A DNA stretch of 64,000 nt from BS750m-G69 sp964441235 (lineage in GTDB: Bacteria; Fidelibacterota; UBA2242), in assembly GCA_964441235.1 (NCBI GenBank), contig CAYTUQ010000002.1, forward strand, positions 98,265 to 162,264. Reading direction: 5' to 3'. Shown piece after piece: positions 1-8,161 of this stretch. The notes beneath the pieces were generated by a model. That model was not told the origin of the DNA. It was given only the letters and a program-made list of their open reading frames with translations, and ran no database searches. The position numbers and the translations under genes are program-made. The stretch's first letter is position 1. Every line of letters begins with the position of its first letter.

Positions 1-713
1 GCTTCTTTTATATCTTCAGGTGTATCAATCCCAAAAGAATCTCCATCTGTTACTATTACTTTTATGCTGTATCCATTTTCTAAAATTCTAAGCTGCTCCA
101 ACTGTTCCAGTTGTTCCAGATTAGAAACTGGCATTTCAATAAATCTCAATAAAAAATCCTTACGATAAATGTATAGTCCAATATGGACAAGCGCAGGATT
201 ATTAACAGTTGAACAACTGTTTGACCTTATGTATGGAATATTTTGACGACTAAAGTAAATCGCTTCGCTTCTTCGATTTAACAATACTTTAACTATATTA
301 GGATCATTTAATTCCGCTTCAGTAATCCCTGATCGTGCAGCAGTGCTAACAAGTAGATTGTCATTATTAACAAGAGATCTTATGCAATCATCAATTGTTT
401 CATGTGAAAGGAAAGGCTCATCACCCTGTATATTAGCAACAATGTCATAATCATAGGATTTGGCTACATAAGCTACACGGTCAGTACCGGAAGGTAAATC
501 AGATGGAGTTAGAATAGCTTTACCATTAAAAGATTCCACATGCTCTAATATCAGATTATCATCGGTCGCTACCACAAGTTCATTAATAAGTTCACTTTTC
601 AACGCATTTTCATAAACTCTCTGGATAAGCGATTTCCCCTTCAAAATTTTCAACGGTTTACCAAGCAATCGGGTGGAATTATAACGAGCGGGAATTATTC
701 CAAGAACATTCAT
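1..713 (-). CDS. kdsB: 3-deoxy-manno-octulosonate cytidylyltransferase, C-terminus cut by window edge
   Basis: Activates Kdo with CTP to CMP-Kdo for lipid A/LPS core synthesis in the cytoplasm. I translated the minus strand from the ATG at 713-711. It shows the N-terminal nucleotide-binding motif IPARYNSTRLLGKPL, VATDD near residue 50, GTDR near 77, NIQGDEPF near 93, HIGLYIYR near 178, the LEQLRILENGY helix and TDGDSFGIDTPED at the very end. About 237 codons are present. The family is usually 240-255 residues, so only some ten residues lie beyond position 1. The LEQ triplet is repeated three times by a short in-phase DNA repeat, normal for this helix. The start overlaps the gatC stop (ATGA), so the two are probably translationally coupled. 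Identification is very secure. Confidence 0.95.
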   Translation of the reverse strand, partial: MNVLGIIPARYNSTRLLGKPLKILKGKSLIQRVYENALKSELINELVVATDDNLILEHVESFNGKAILTPSDLPSGTDRVAYVAKSYDYDIVANIQGDEPFLSHETIDDCIRSLVNNDNLLVSTAARSGITEAELNDPNIVKVLLNRRSEAIYFSRQNIPYIRSNSCSTVNNPALVHIGLYIYRKDFLLRFIEMPVSNLEQLEQLEQLRILENGYSIKVIVTDGDSFGIDTPEDIKE

Positions 714-1047
714 TTAATCTTGCCCTTTCTCGGAATGGGGCCATAAGGAATAACTTTCGGAATACGGAAATATAAACTCTGTACCTCAGGAGAATTTTTT
801 AATATATCTTCCCTTTTCAGAGATAGGAAATCCCTGCTCTCGCGAAATACATTAGTAACTTCTTGAACATTTGATACCAGTTTAATTTTTTCTATTTTTA
901 CCTTATTAAAGTTCTTCATATATCCAAGAATTTGACCAATTTGTTCTGTATGTTTTTTTCTTCATATGTAAAAATAAGTCCTGCTAATCTCTCTATTTTC
1001 TCTACTGATTTTTCATCTATTTCTATATTCCCCTTTTCACTAATCAT
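710..1047 (-). CDS. gatC: Asp/Glu-tRNA amidotransferase subunit C, split by a -1 frameshift
   Basis: GatC is the small subunit of GatCAB, which converts misacylated Glu-tRNA(Gln) or Asp-tRNA(Asn) to the amide form. A first frame opens at ATG 1047 and reads about 34 GatC-like residues (IDEKSVEKIERLAGLIFTYEEK) before drifting into nonsense and a TGA. The second frame, ending at 710, carries the rest (EQIGQILGYMKNFNKVKIEKI, VQEVTNVFRESRD, SLKREDILKNSPEV, FRIPKVI). The halves join perfectly if the ribosome slips -1 at the heptamer A AAA AAC (minus strand, positions 958-952), giving a 112-residue product. The family is about 95 residues, and this one has a short basic tail. No convincing Shine-Dalgarno sequence precedes the ATG. 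The alternatives are a one-base homopolymer sequencing error or a real inactivating deletion. The family call is strong; the mechanism is open. Confidence 0.8.
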
Positions 1048-1671
1048 TTTTGCCGGGACAATTTACAGATTTTGATACGCTAAATCAAGCGAGGCGAGAG
1101 CAAATATTTTGCCATAATAAGAAACAAGACCAAATTAGCTTCTCCACATTAAGGAACAAAACCAATTTAGCTCCGCGGAAATTGGTTTGTTGATTCTATT
1201 CTATTTATAGAAAAAATTTATTATTTCAGAGCAGTAAAATATATTAACCCTACTACGTAACTTTACCTAGACGGGTCTCCGAAAAATTTAATGTACCAAA
1301 TGTAGTATTTACAATTGCTAGTTGGTACTATATCAGGCATTTGCCTGATTTACTAAATGACGTTGTAGGGTTAACATCTATTAGCTTTTACCCCGTGAAA
1401 TATTTCGTTCATCCAACTACTTATTATTTTTTTATTCTGTTATTTCACGGGGTGAATTTGCGGTTGAACAAATCATTATCTAAAACCAATTTGATGGTCT
1501 CGTAAAAAGTAACAATAAAAATTGCTAAAATAAAATAAACTCTTGTAATTATATGGTTTATGAGCATTCAATGTAAATACTTGTTTTTTTAAATAATTCT
1601 TAGCGTCTTGGCGTCTTTGCGGTGACTTTTTACGATTGTATCCAATTTAGTTTCACAGAAATTGGTTTGTT
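1048..1671. repeat. Gene-free spacer with foldback element and short hairpins
   Basis: No reading frame here looks genuine. A foldback structure spans 1222-1402. Its outer arms are TATTTCA/TGAAATA, an inner 15-bp arm TTAACCCTACTACGT (1244-1258) pairs with 1360-1374 (one mismatch), then GTACCAA/TTGGTAC (1293-1299/1322-1328) and the near-perfect palindrome ATCAGGCA-TT-TGCCTGAT (1332-1349). A separate perfect 12-bp inverted repeat CCCCGTGAAATA lies at 1391-1402 and 1441-1452. Two copies of an AAACCAATTT...AAATTGGTTT type hairpin sit at 1159-1188 and 1642-1665. The stretch at 1602-1627 resembles the TCTTGGCG-TCTTTGCGG type repeats seen in many environmental genomes (from memory). No terminator with a T-tract is evident. 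Confidence 0.6.
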
Positions 1672-2895
1672 TTATTCATACCTTAGTGCTTCAATAGGAT
1701 CAAGCCGAGCCGCTTTCATAGCGGGATAAACACCAAAAACCACCCCTATGAGCATCGAAAAACCTATCCCCAGAAAAATAGACCACACAGGTATTGTTGG
1801 TGGTAATTTTAATGCTGCACTGATAAGAAGTCCGACAACAACACCTAAAACAACACCGATTATTCCACCAAATATACAGATGCCTACTGATTCGGTCATA
1901 AATTGGAATAATATGTGTTTTCGCTTTGCACCAATAGCTTTTCTTATTCCAATTTCTCTGGTACGCTCAGTCACGGAAACCAACATAATGTTCATAATAC
2001 CAATTCCGCCTACCAGCAGCGATATTCCGCATATTACAACTGCAGCAATAAAGACAAATCCAGTTAAATTTTTCAGGGTATCCATAATAGAATCTTGAGT
2101 AACGATCTCAAAGTCGTTTTCTACACCGGGTGGTACCTTTCTTGCAATACGCAAAGCGGATATAGTTTGATCAATCGCCTCTGGAATTTGCTCAGCGCTC
2201 TTTGCTTTAATACCAATATTGATAGTTCGCTTTGTACCAAATACTTTCGTAAATGTAGAATAAGGAATTGAGACAAGGTTATCCTGACTACTTCCAAATA
2301 TTTTGCCTTTTTTATCAATTACACCGACGACCTCAAATCTAACATTTCCTATCTTTATTTCCTCGCCAACAGGATAAGAAAAAGGAAATAATTTCTCGAC
2401 AATATCACTGCCTATAACTGCAACATATCTTTTATGGTATATATCATCTTTAGTAAAAAGTCGTCCCTCGCTAATATACCTATCATTCACTTCTGCCCAA
2501 CTCTCATCACCACCATATATTACGATGTTGGGATTCGTTGACTCTTCTTTATATTTTATTTGCTTACCCCAAGTATAAAACTCAGGTGAGACAGCATCAA
2601 CATCCGGCGCAAGAAGTTTTATTTTTTGAGCTTGCTCTACTGTCAGGTTCTTACGATTTCTATACTTTCTATCTAAATGACCGAGCTGTACCGCAGGATA
2701 TTTCTGAACCCAGAAGACATTTCCTCCAACAGCAGATAGAGTTTGCGTCATATGCCTTTCAAGAGCATTAATAATTGACATCATCCCTATCACTGCCATC
2801 ACTCCGATAACAATACCGAGAGTTGTCAGAAATGTCCGAAGTTTATTATTCCTAACTGTTTGAAAAGCGAGTCTTAATCCTTCTTCAAAATTCAT
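1672..2895 (-). CDS. MacB-like ABC transporter permease (FtsX family), copy 2
   Basis: Inner-membrane permease of a MacAB-TolC-type export system. It has a short cytoplasmic N-terminus, one membrane helix at about 20-42 (TTLGIVIGVMAVIGM), a periplasmic MacB_PCD-type domain to about 275, and an FtsX domain with three helices. The FtsX domain carries the family motifs GGIGIMNIMLVSVTERTREI and the closing YPAMKAARLDPIEALRYE. At 407 residues it is permease-only: E. coli MacB fuses ATPase and permease, while here the ATPase is a separate gene. It is a paralogue of the permease just upstream, and the pair presumably forms a heterodimer. It is last in the cluster, 128 bp after the first permease. 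The substrate cannot be read from sequence. Confidence 0.9.
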   Translation of the reverse strand: MNFEEGLRLAFQTVRNNKLRTFLTTLGIVIGVMAVIGMMSIINALERHMTQTLSAVGGNVFWVQKYPAVQLGHLDRKYRNRKNLTVEQAQKIKLLAPDVDAVSPEFYTWGKQIKYKEESTNPNIVIYGGDESWAEVNDRYISEGRLFTKDDIYHKRYVAVIGSDIVEKLFPFSYPVGEEIKIGNVRFEVVGVIDKKGKIFGSSQDNLVSIPYSTFTKVFGTKRTINIGIKAKSAEQIPEAIDQTISALRIARKVPPGVENDFEIVTQDSIMDTLKNLTGFVFIAAVVICGISLLVGGIGIMNIMLVSVTERTREIGIRKAIGAKRKHILFQFMTESVGICIFGGIIGVVLGVVVGLLISAALKLPPTIPVWSIFLGIGFSMLIGVVFGVYPAMKAARLDPIEALRYE

Positions 2896-3023
2896 AATTG
2901 TTCAATTTAAATTTTTATAAAGTCGAAACTTGAGTCAAGTCCGCTAAAAAAATTCTTTCATAATTCACAGACCTTTCAAACGTACTTAACTTAAGTTTCA
3001 AAATCCTACTCCAATTATTATTT

Positions 3024-4253
3024 TTATTCATAATGCAAACATTCTATCGGATCGAGTTTGGCTGCTTTGCGAGCAGGATAAATTCCAAAAAATAGACCAA
3101 CAAAAGTAGAGAAACCCAGACCCATAAAAATTGACCATAAAGGTACCGAAGATGGGAAAGGCGTAACTTTATCGATTAAAATTGAAAATAAAAAACTAAG
3201 TAGTATCGCTATTAAACCTCCAACACTGCAAATAATTATTGACTCGATAATAAATTGAAATGTGATTATAGACCGTTTTGCACCCAAAGCTTTACGTATT
3301 CCAATTTCCTTCCTTCTTTCAGCAACTGAAACCAGCATAATGTTCATAATCCCTATACCACCAACCAGCAGAGAAAGCACACCAATTCCTATAGCAGCAG
3401 TATATAAACCACCAGTTAGTTTATTGTACATTTCAGTAAGCGCTTCTTGTTGATTAATAGAAAAATTGTCTTCCTCGTGAGGCTTTAATTTTCTTGATAT
3501 CCTCATTAAAAAACGGAGTTCATCTATAGCTGACTCTATCATAGAGGGATTTTCAACTTTCACCGTTATTTGTATACTTCTGTGGAATCCAAAATTTTTG
3601 AATATAGACCCAATCGGAACATATACCTCCGAATCAAGGCTATGTCCAAATATACTGCCCCTTTTTTCCATTACACCAATAACAGTATATGGAATAGTAC
3701 CAATTCTAATCTTTTCACCAATAGGATATCGGTTCTTGAAAAGCTTATCTTTAATTTCGTAGCCAATCACTACATTATTTTTATTTTTTGAGATTTCCAA
3801 AGGAGTAAAATATCGTCCATCTTCAATGTTATAACCTTCAATTTTTTCTGTTTCCATTGTTACGCCAGTAACACCGATTGCAGTAAGTGAATTTTCCCTA
3901 TATTTTATACTCTGCCTTGTACCTGTTGCCGGTGCAATTGCTTCAGCATTTTTCATATATTCTTGAACATACTTAGCGTCTTTCATAGTAATATTCGGAC
4001 GGTTACGATATTTAAACCAATCGTTTCCAGCAACCCAGGGATATTTCTGTACGTATATTGTATTACTTCCAATATTTGCGATTTGACTGGCGAAACCTTC
4101 ATTCAGTCCCTCAATAATCGAGGCCACGGAGACAACTGTTAGTACACCTATAATTATCCCAAGCGTGGTGAGTATTGCTCTCATCTTGTTTTGAGCAAGA
4201 GCACGAAGAGCAATAAGTACACTTTCCCAGAGTTTAATAAGAAATGAAATCAA
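3024..4253 (-). CDS. MacB-like ABC transporter permease (FtsX family), copy 1
   Basis: Permease paired with the ATPase immediately upstream, whose stop it overlaps by four bases (ATGA). The 409 residues show one N-terminal helix at about 25-47 (LTTLGIIIGVLTVVSVASI), a periplasmic domain of about 230 residues, and an FtsX domain with GGIGIMNIMLVSVAERRKEIG followed by two more helices, ending YPARKAAKLDPIECLHYE. It resembles copy 2 along its whole length, pointing to an old tandem duplication and probably a heterodimeric channel. The cluster also supplies the ATPase, adaptor and TolC, so a full trans-envelope pump is encoded. Confidence 0.9.
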   Translation of the reverse strand: MISFLIKLWESVLIALRALAQNKMRAILTTLGIIIGVLTVVSVASIIEGLNEGFASQIANIGSNTIYVQKYPWVAGNDWFKYRNRPNITMKDAKYVQEYMKNAEAIAPATGTRQSIKYRENSLTAIGVTGVTMETEKIEGYNIEDGRYFTPLEISKNKNNVVIGYEIKDKLFKNRYPIGEKIRIGTIPYTVIGVMEKRGSIFGHSLDSEVYVPIGSIFKNFGFHRSIQITVKVENPSMIESAIDELRFLMRISRKLKPHEEDNFSINQQEALTEMYNKLTGGLYTAAIGIGVLSLLVGGIGIMNIMLVSVAERRKEIGIRKALGAKRSIITFQFIIESIIICSVGGLIAILLSFLFSILIDKVTPFPSSVPLWSIFMGLGFSTFVGLFFGIYPARKAAKLDPIECLHYE

Positions 4254-4942
4254 TTCTCTTCCAACTGTAAATCATTAGCAATATTTCCATCAAGAATATG
4301 GACTATACGATCTGCCCGTTCAGCAATGTATTTCTCATGAGTAACAACAATTATTGTATTTCCTGCTCTGTTGAGTTTACTAAAAATACTCATGATTTCT
4401 TCACCTGTTTTTGAATCAAGGTTACCAGTGGGTTCATCAGCCAAAATGAGTGAAGGATTGTTAACCAGCGCTCTTGCAATAGCTACACGCTGGCGCTGTC
4501 CACCTGAGAGTTCATTGGGACGGTGATTCTTTCTGTCAGAAAGTCCTACTTTATCCAATGCTTCTTCAGCAATCACTTTTCGTTTTGATGCGTGAACTCC
4601 ACTGTAAATCAAAGGAAGTTCCACATTATGCAAAGCACTTGCCCTGGGAAGAAGATTAAATGTCTGAAAAACAAATCCGATTTTCCTATTTCTTATCTCA
4701 GCAAGGTGATCATCATTCATCTCATGAACGGGGGTATCTTCCAGCTTATAGATACCGGAAGTCGGCGAATCCAAACAGCCAATAATATTCATCAGAGTAG
4801 ATTTTCCAGACCCTGATGGTCCCATTATAGAAATGTACTCATTGCGTTGGATTTGGAGGTCCACTCCCCTTAGAGCATGAACCTCCACAGCACCAACTTG
4901 ATATGTTTTAACAATTTTTTTAAGATTGATAAGAGTATCCAT
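4250..4942 (-). CDS. MacB/LolD-type ABC transporter ATPase
   Basis: Energises the two FtsX-type permeases encoded next to it. All nucleotide-binding motifs are present: Walker A GPSGSGKST at 41-49, Q-loop Gln 93, signature LSGGQ at 145-149, Walker B LILADE at 165-170, and the H-loop in VVTHE near 203. The length of 230 residues is normal for the LolD/MacB/FtsE class (COG1136). Its start codon shares a base with the stop of the secreted protein upstream, and its end overlaps the permease start, so expression is tightly coupled. LolD-like lipoprotein release is possible in principle, but the adaptor and TolC in the same operon favour MacAB-type export. Confidence 0.93.
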   Translation of the reverse strand: MDTLINLKKIVKTYQVGAVEVHALRGVDLQIQRNEYISIMGPSGSGKSTLMNIIGCLDSPTSGIYKLEDTPVHEMNDDHLAEIRNRKIGFVFQTFNLLPRASALHNVELPLIYSGVHASKRKVIAEEALDKVGLSDRKNHRPNELSGGQRQRVAIARALVNNPSLILADEPTGNLDSKTGEEIMSIFSKLNRAGNTIIVVTHEKYIAERADRIVHILDGNIANDLQLEEN

Positions 4943-5700
4943 TATCCACCAAAATAGACATTAAAGCGGTAAATCACATTTGAAAAATCAATATCCGGAA
5001 CACCACTTACTCTTTTCCCTTCCATCTTCCAACCGTTCTGATCAACTTTACAATATATGTATCCCACATTAACCCCTACTGCACACCAGCGAAAAATATT
5101 ATAGCGAAAACCAATTGTGGGTAAAAGAGTAATAAAATCACTTGTCAGCTTTGTCTGGTAATCATTAAAATTCGTGAAAGAAGTATCTGAAGTAACTGAA
5201 TAACCATTTTCCCATATTTCACCCCATCTTACAGGACCACTCCATTTTACTATATCTAATGTGGTACTTCCACCGCCAATCATTGTACCAATATAAAATT
5301 CTGAATTATTAAATGGGTGAAATGCTTTCTCAATAGTAAAACCTCCAAATCCCAAAGAAAGAGTAATTTCTTTAGCATTTGCTCCTGATACATCTGGCTG
5401 CCCGTTAGAAACAACAAACCCGCCAGCACCTAAACCTCCTAAACGAATACTTTTGCCAACATATCCCCAGCCGCCGCCACCGGTGAGGAATATATTATCA
5501 CTAAAACCTTCTAAGTCAATACCTATCAACTCATTGTTAATACCGTCTATCTGTAACGGTAACATATAGACATCAAATCCGCCAGCGCCGCCTCTAAAAA
5601 AGCCGTGTTTGTGTTTACTTCTCCAGCTATCACCTTTATCAGAAGCTAATAAAGAACTTCCAATCAATAAAACAAGCAAAATTGATAAAACTTTTTTCAT
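4942..5700 (-). CDS. Secreted glycine-rich protein of unknown function, short paralogue
   Basis: I do not recognise a named family. It begins with a clear signal peptide (LSILLVLLIGSSLLA, cleavage after about residue 19). It continues with glycine-rich amphipathic stretches (FFRGGAGGFDVYMLPLQIDG, GGGGWGYVG, LGFGGFTIEKAF) and ends in a short beta-type segment with a C-terminal aromatic (RFNVYFGG). This pattern suggests a periplasmic or outer-membrane beta-rich protein. It is highly similar to the C-terminal 230 residues of the gene upstream, a tandem duplicate. It sits between the adaptor and the ATPase of the export system, so it may be an accessory part or a cargo; that is inference only. 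Confidence 0.75.
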   Translation of the reverse strand: MKKVLSILLVLLIGSSLLASDKGDSWRSKHKHGFFRGGAGGFDVYMLPLQIDGINNELIGIDLEGFSDNIFLTGGGGWGYVGKSIRLGGLGAGGFVVSNGQPDVSGANAKEITLSLGFGGFTIEKAFHPFNNSEFYIGTMIGGGSTTLDIVKWSGPVRWGEIWENGYSVTSDTSFTNFNDYQTKLTSDFITLLPTIGFRYNIFRWCAVGVNVGYIYCKVDQNGWKMEGKRVSGVPDIDFSNVIYRFNVYFGG

Positions 5701-5824
5701 TTTGCACCCCTTTCGTTTTTATTCATAATGTTAAAACTTAATCAAAGACCTTTAAGAGTGTATAATTCACTTATACTACCATCGTATATTTCCAAATACA
5801 CTTTTCAAATAAAAAAACGGCATA

Positions 5825-6850
5825 TTATACACCGAAATAGACATTAAAACGGTAGATTACATGTGAAAAATCAATGTCTGGAACGCCATATACTCTCTTG
5901 CCTTCCATCTCCCAGCCATTCTGATCAACTTTACAATACATGTATCCTATATTGACCCCTACTGCACACCAGCGAAAAATATTGTAGCGAAAACCGATAG
6001 TGGGTAAAAGAGTAATAAAATCACTTTCTATTTTTGTCTGGTAATCATTAAAATTTGTAAAAGAAGTATCTGAAGAGACTGAATAACCGTTGTCCCATAT
6101 TTCTCTCCATTTTGCCGGCCCACTCCATTTCACTATGTTTAATTTAGCGCTCCCACGACCTATCATTGTACCGATGTAAAATTCTGATTTATTAAATGGG
6201 TGAAATGCTTTCTCAATAGTAAAACCTCCAAATCCTAAAGAGAGTTTAATTTCCTTAGCATTTGCTCCCGAAATTTCAGGCTTTCCACTAGAAACAACCG
6301 AGCCACCACCACCTAAACCTCCTAAACGGATACCATTGCCGACATATCCCCAGCCGCCACCACCGGAAAGGAACATATTATCATCAAAGCCTTTTAAGCC
6401 AATTCCTATCAATTCATTGTTAATACCATCTATCTGTAATGGTAACATATAGGCATCCCAGCCGCCAGCACCCCCTTTAAAATAGCCGCGTTTTTTCTTA
6501 CTTTCATCTTCTTTGCCTTTTTCATCTTGCAGACTGTTATAATACTCTTCCTTATATGAATCAGACATTTTTGATAAAAAGTCCCATAAAGTCATGCCTT
6601 GCTCTTCTTCATCTTTATTCCACTCTCTATCTTCTTCCCACTCCTCTTCCTCTTTTTCATCTGCCAACAAAGTATCTTGATCTTGTTCTTTAATAATTTC
6701 AGATTCAATATCCTCACCGGTAACTGTTAGTGTATCTTGTTCTAATTGTGCAAACGACAATTCAGAAGAATGAATATCGTTATTTTTATCACTTGCGAAC
6801 AAAAATACCCCGAACATTAAAATCAATATTAATGAAAAGATTCGTTTCAT
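5825..6850 (-). CDS. Secreted glycine-rich protein of unknown function, long paralogue with acidic insert
   Basis: Paralogue of the next gene downstream. It has a signal peptide (IFSLILILMFGVFLFAS). Then, unlike its sister, it has about 95 extra residues that are strongly acidic and low-complexity (EKEEEEWEEDREWNKDEEE near residues 66-84), followed by the shared glycine-rich domain (YFKGGAGGWDAYMLP, GGGGWGYVG, GFGGFTIEKAFHPFN) and the C-terminal FNVYFGV. Its start overlaps the adaptor stop (ATGA), so it is made together with the pump. The acidic segment might bind metal or act as a periplasmic linker. No function is claimed. Confidence 0.75.
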   Translation of the reverse strand: MKRIFSLILILMFGVFLFASDKNNDIHSSELSFAQLEQDTLTVTGEDIESEIIKEQDQDTLLADEKEEEEWEEDREWNKDEEEQGMTLWDFLSKMSDSYKEEYYNSLQDEKGKEDESKKKRGYFKGGAGGWDAYMLPLQIDGINNELIGIGLKGFDDNMFLSGGGGWGYVGNGIRLGGLGGGGSVVSSGKPEISGANAKEIKLSLGFGGFTIEKAFHPFNKSEFYIGTMIGRGSAKLNIVKWSGPAKWREIWDNGYSVSSDTSFTNFNDYQTKIESDFITLLPTIGFRYNIFRWCAVGVNIGYMYCKVDQNGWEMEGKRVYGVPDIDFSHVIYRFNVYFGV

Positions 6851-8145
6851 TTTCTTTCCCCCTTCTCTTTTGTTTCCTTGGTAATTTTAAGAGGTGAATT
6901 GTCCTCTAATTCTTTACTAATTGCTTTATAACTTCCAACTACAATTTCTTCACCTTCTTCCAAACCTTTTATTATTTCGAAATGAGTATCACTACTAATG
7001 CCAATTTTGACAGCCCGCTGTTCAGCTCTCGGAACAATTTTCCTTTTAAAAATTGTCTTTTTCGGATTATCTTCAATATCTGGATTTTTTACAACGAATA
7101 TTACCTCTTCACTCTTTCCCTTTTTTAAAGAAATATTTTCTTTAGAAGAACCCTGGTCTTGGGACTCGGATTTACCTACAGATTTATTTTTATCTTCCAA
7201 TAATTTCGGTTTACGTACCGTTAATGATTGAATAGGAACCACAATAGCGCTATCTCGAACTTCGGTAATAATATCAACTGTCGAAGACATACCCGGACGA
7301 AAACGCTTGTCCTGTCCAATAACAGAGACCTCAACCTCAAAATTTGTAACCTGCTCTTGCGTGCCAAGCCCACGTGTTGTCGCACTATGAGCAATTTCCG
7401 ATACCACTCCCTTAAAAACAGTGTCGGGAATAGCATCAATTTCGATATTTGATGTGTCTCCAATATTTACATTAACTACATCAGTTTCATCTACTTCTAC
7501 TTTGACCTTCATTTTAGACATGTCGGAAATAATCAATATTACATCTTCCTGAAATACTGACCCAAGAGCTATCTCCCCAATTTCCTTCTGGAGACTCGTA
7601 ACGATGCCGTCCATTGGAGCTTCAATGCGAGTTTTATTAAGATCATCAAGCGCCTGCTTGAGCATTGCCTCTGATTGAACAACCTGACTCTCTGCCAGCT
7701 CGTTCTGCGCAATTGCTGCTTCTAATTCTGCTTCGGAAGTCAAACCGTTATCATAGAGAGCTTTAATCCTCTTTAAATCACTTCTTACCTTTTTCCTGTT
7801 CGCTTTGTTAGACTCCACAACTGAAAGCGATCTTTCATAAGCAGCTTCATATTGAGTTCTATCAAGTTCCACTAAAAGATCACCTTTCTTGACAGTATCA
7901 CCTTCTTCAACTGCTATATTAATAATTCTGGCACTAACATTAGCACTTATTTTCACCTGCGTAATAGGAATAAGAGAACCCGAAGCGTTTACAGTTTGGA
8001 CTATTCTATCTTTTTTCACTTTGTCTATCTGAACAGGAATAGGTTTCTCTTTATCTTTCGTAGAATTAAATACAATAAAAACTCCAATAATAATTACTAT
8101 GACTACAAGGATAATAATTTTCTTGCGATTTTTTTTCTTCATCAA
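6847..8145 (-). CDS. MacA/RND-type periplasmic adaptor (membrane fusion protein)
   Basis: Links the inner-membrane ABC transporter to the TolC channel. It has an N-terminal membrane anchor (residues about 9-26, IIILVVIVIIIGVFIVF) and the first half of a barrel-sandwich/lipoyl domain (VKISANVSARIINIAVEEGD). An alpha-helical hairpin rich in Ala/Glu/Lys follows at about 90-175, then the second lipoyl half (APMDGIVTSLQKEIGE), beta-barrel domain VEVDETDVVNVNIGD, and a membrane-proximal domain with PGMSSTVDI. A Lys/Ser-rich loop of about 40 residues (near 305-345) is inserted before the last domain. The 432 residues are slightly longer than E. coli MacA. TolC is directly upstream and the secreted pair directly downstream. 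Confidence 0.92.
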   Translation of the reverse strand: MMKKKNRKKIIILVVIVIIIGVFIVFNSTKDKEKPIPVQIDKVKKDRIVQTVNASGSLIPITQVKISANVSARIINIAVEEGDTVKKGDLLVELDRTQYEAAYERSLSVVESNKANRKKVRSDLKRIKALYDNGLTSEAELEAAIAQNELAESQVVQSEAMLKQALDDLNKTRIEAPMDGIVTSLQKEIGEIALGSVFQEDVILIISDMSKMKVKVEVDETDVVNVNIGDTSNIEIDAIPDTVFKGVVSEIAHSATTRGLGTQEQVTNFEVEVSVIGQDKRFRPGMSSTVDIITEVRDSAIVVPIQSLTVRKPKLLEDKNKSVGKSESQDQGSSKENISLKKGKSEEVIFVVKNPDIEDNPKKTIFKRKIVPRAEQRAVKIGISSDTHFEIIKGLEEGEEIVVGSYKAISKELEDNSPLKITKETKEKGERK

Positions 8146-8161
8146 AATACCTCAACTTTCT

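Noticed and set aside
1748..2098. 116-codon plus-strand frame
   Set aside because: Antisense to the conserved FtsX domain of the MacB-like permease; a shadow frame.
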